A stretch of 15,064 bases of DNA from Syntrophorhabdaceae bacterium PtaU1.Bin034 (GTDB taxonomy: Bacteria > Desulfobacterota_G > Syntrophorhabdia > Syntrophorhabdales > WCHB1-27). The stretch covers positions 1 to 15,064 of the forward strand of contig MVRP01000086.1 in NCBI GenBank assembly GCA_002067405.1. Direction: 5' to 3'. The position numbers and the translations under genes are program-made. Position 1 is the stretch's first letter. Every line of letters begins with the position of its first letter. Shown here piece after piece: positions 14,739 to 15,064 of this stretch. The notes beneath the pieces were generated by a model. It saw only the letters and a program-made list of their open reading frames with translations, made no database searches and was not told where the DNA came from.

Positions 14739-14918
14739 ATGATCCGGTCGATATTCGAGGAGATCGGCAGATGCGAGGAAATCGGTCTCCTGTGGGCATT
14801 TCGAGAACCCGCCTTGTACCTGGCACCCATCGTGTATCGGCATATATGCAACAATGCTTCCGGCCGGCCGATCGCTACTCAGGGGAAACCGAAGACTTCG
14901 GAAAAAGGACAGACATAG
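14739..14918 (+). CDS. Possible 59-residue small protein upstream of pyk
   Basis: An ATG-to-TAG frame of 59 residues that starts [20 protein letters not shown] and continues [16 protein letters not shown], then a polar tail. It ends 7 nt before the pyk start and lies after the hairpin, so it could be a leader gene coupled to pyk. The ribosome binding site is poor (CAAGAA directly before the ATG). I do not recognise the protein. An alternative is that the frame is open by chance and this stretch is the pyk leader. Confidence 0.25.
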   Translation: MIRSIFEEIGRCEEIGLLWAFREPALYLAPIVYRHICNNASGRPIATQGKPKTSEKGQT

Positions 14919-14925
14919 GAGAGCT

Positions 14926-15064
14926 GTGAAGCGCCTGCTGCAAAAGACGAAGATCGTGTGCACCATCGGACCTGCGTCCGAATCCCCCGGGGTGATGGAG
15001 CAGATGATCGAAGCCGGGATGAACGTTGCCAGGCTCAACTTCTCTCATGGCGACTTTCCGGCCC
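14926..15064 (+). CDS. pyk: Pyruvate kinase (N-terminal 46 residues, partial)
   Basis: The N-terminus of pyruvate kinase, which transfers phosphate from phosphoenolpyruvate to ADP in the last step of glycolysis. The hallmark [11 protein letters not shown] (8-18) and [13 protein letters not shown] (30-42) are clear; R36, N38 and S40 correspond to residues that bind ADP/PEP and K+ in characterised enzymes. The start is GTG at 14926, with AGGAG 4-5 nt upstream; translation directly from this codon gives the usual short lead (MKRLLQ) before TKIVCTIGP. The remaining ~425 residues lie past the right edge. Confidence 0.93.
   Translation, partial: MKRLLQKTKIVCTIGPASESPGVMEQMIEAGMNVARLNFSHGDFPA

Noticed and set aside
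14672..14929. 85-codon plus-strand frame from a TTG
   Set aside because: Covers the perfect hairpin, has no ribosome binding site, runs into the pyk start, and its translation is low-complexity Arg/Pro/Gln.
1..15064. Search for CRISPR arrays, tRNA/rRNA genes, transposases, integrases, toxin-antitoxin or phage-defence genes
   Set aside because: No direct-repeat array, no cloverleaf-like sequence and no such protein families were seen.

Overview
The window holds a gene-dense stretch of chromosome from a diderm (Gram-negative type) bacterium. The evidence for an outer membrane is an MCE/Mla-type lipid transport operon, two lipoproteins (PqiC-like and Pal/OmpA-like) and secreted small proteins. 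The moderately high GC content, the strong AGGAGG ribosome binding sites, and an EndoQ-type PHP nuclease beside a UvrD helicase suggest Desulfobacterota (former Deltaproteobacteria). That placement is inference and was not tested.

Minus-strand block, 1-5160. In transcription order this holds an NCS2/SLC23 purine-pyrimidine-type permease, a zinc-finger-less DnaJ/CbpA-like co-chaperone with a TTG start, a YbaK-family Cys-tRNA deacylase with a GTG start, a 103-residue protein of unknown function translationally overlapped with ybaK, an endonuclease Q-like PHP protein, and the N-terminal 238 residues of a UvrD/PcrA/Rep helicase that runs off the left edge. The last two form a likely DNA-repair pair. 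The nuclease gene appears to have its own extended -10 promoter placed so that the message would be leaderless.

Plus-strand envelope block, 5498-11265. STAS-MlaE permease, MlaF ATPase, MlaD/MCE protein and PqiC-like lipoprotein form a compact operon for phospholipid transport between the inner and outer membranes. Separate genes follow for a glycine-zipper exported protein, a secreted cysteine-containing protein of unknown function and a Pal-like OmpA-domain lipoprotein. Between the last two lies a 57-codon ORF, with its own promoter-like motif and ribosome binding site, whose first ~32 residues resemble the N-terminus of class II fructose-bisphosphate aldolase. It is probably a gene remnant. 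Just after the Pal-like gene is a 91-nt imperfect inverted repeat. Its mismatches become G-U pairs only on the plus strand, so it may be a structured RNA.

Right end, 11266-15064. A YbaL/KefB-type CPA2 cation:proton antiporter with a TrkA-N domain appears to use a non-standard CTG (or ATT) start. It is followed by a protein of three PAS domains with no output domain, preceded by an extended -10 promoter overlapping a palindrome. Next come a 14-bp hairpin, a possible 59-residue ORF, and the N-terminus of pyruvate kinase, cut by the right edge.

I saw no tRNA, rRNA, CRISPR array, transposase or integrase. No wholly new multi-gene system stands out. The most novel signals are the structured element after the Pal-like gene, the leaderless-looking EndoQ promoter, the CTG start and the aldolase remnant.
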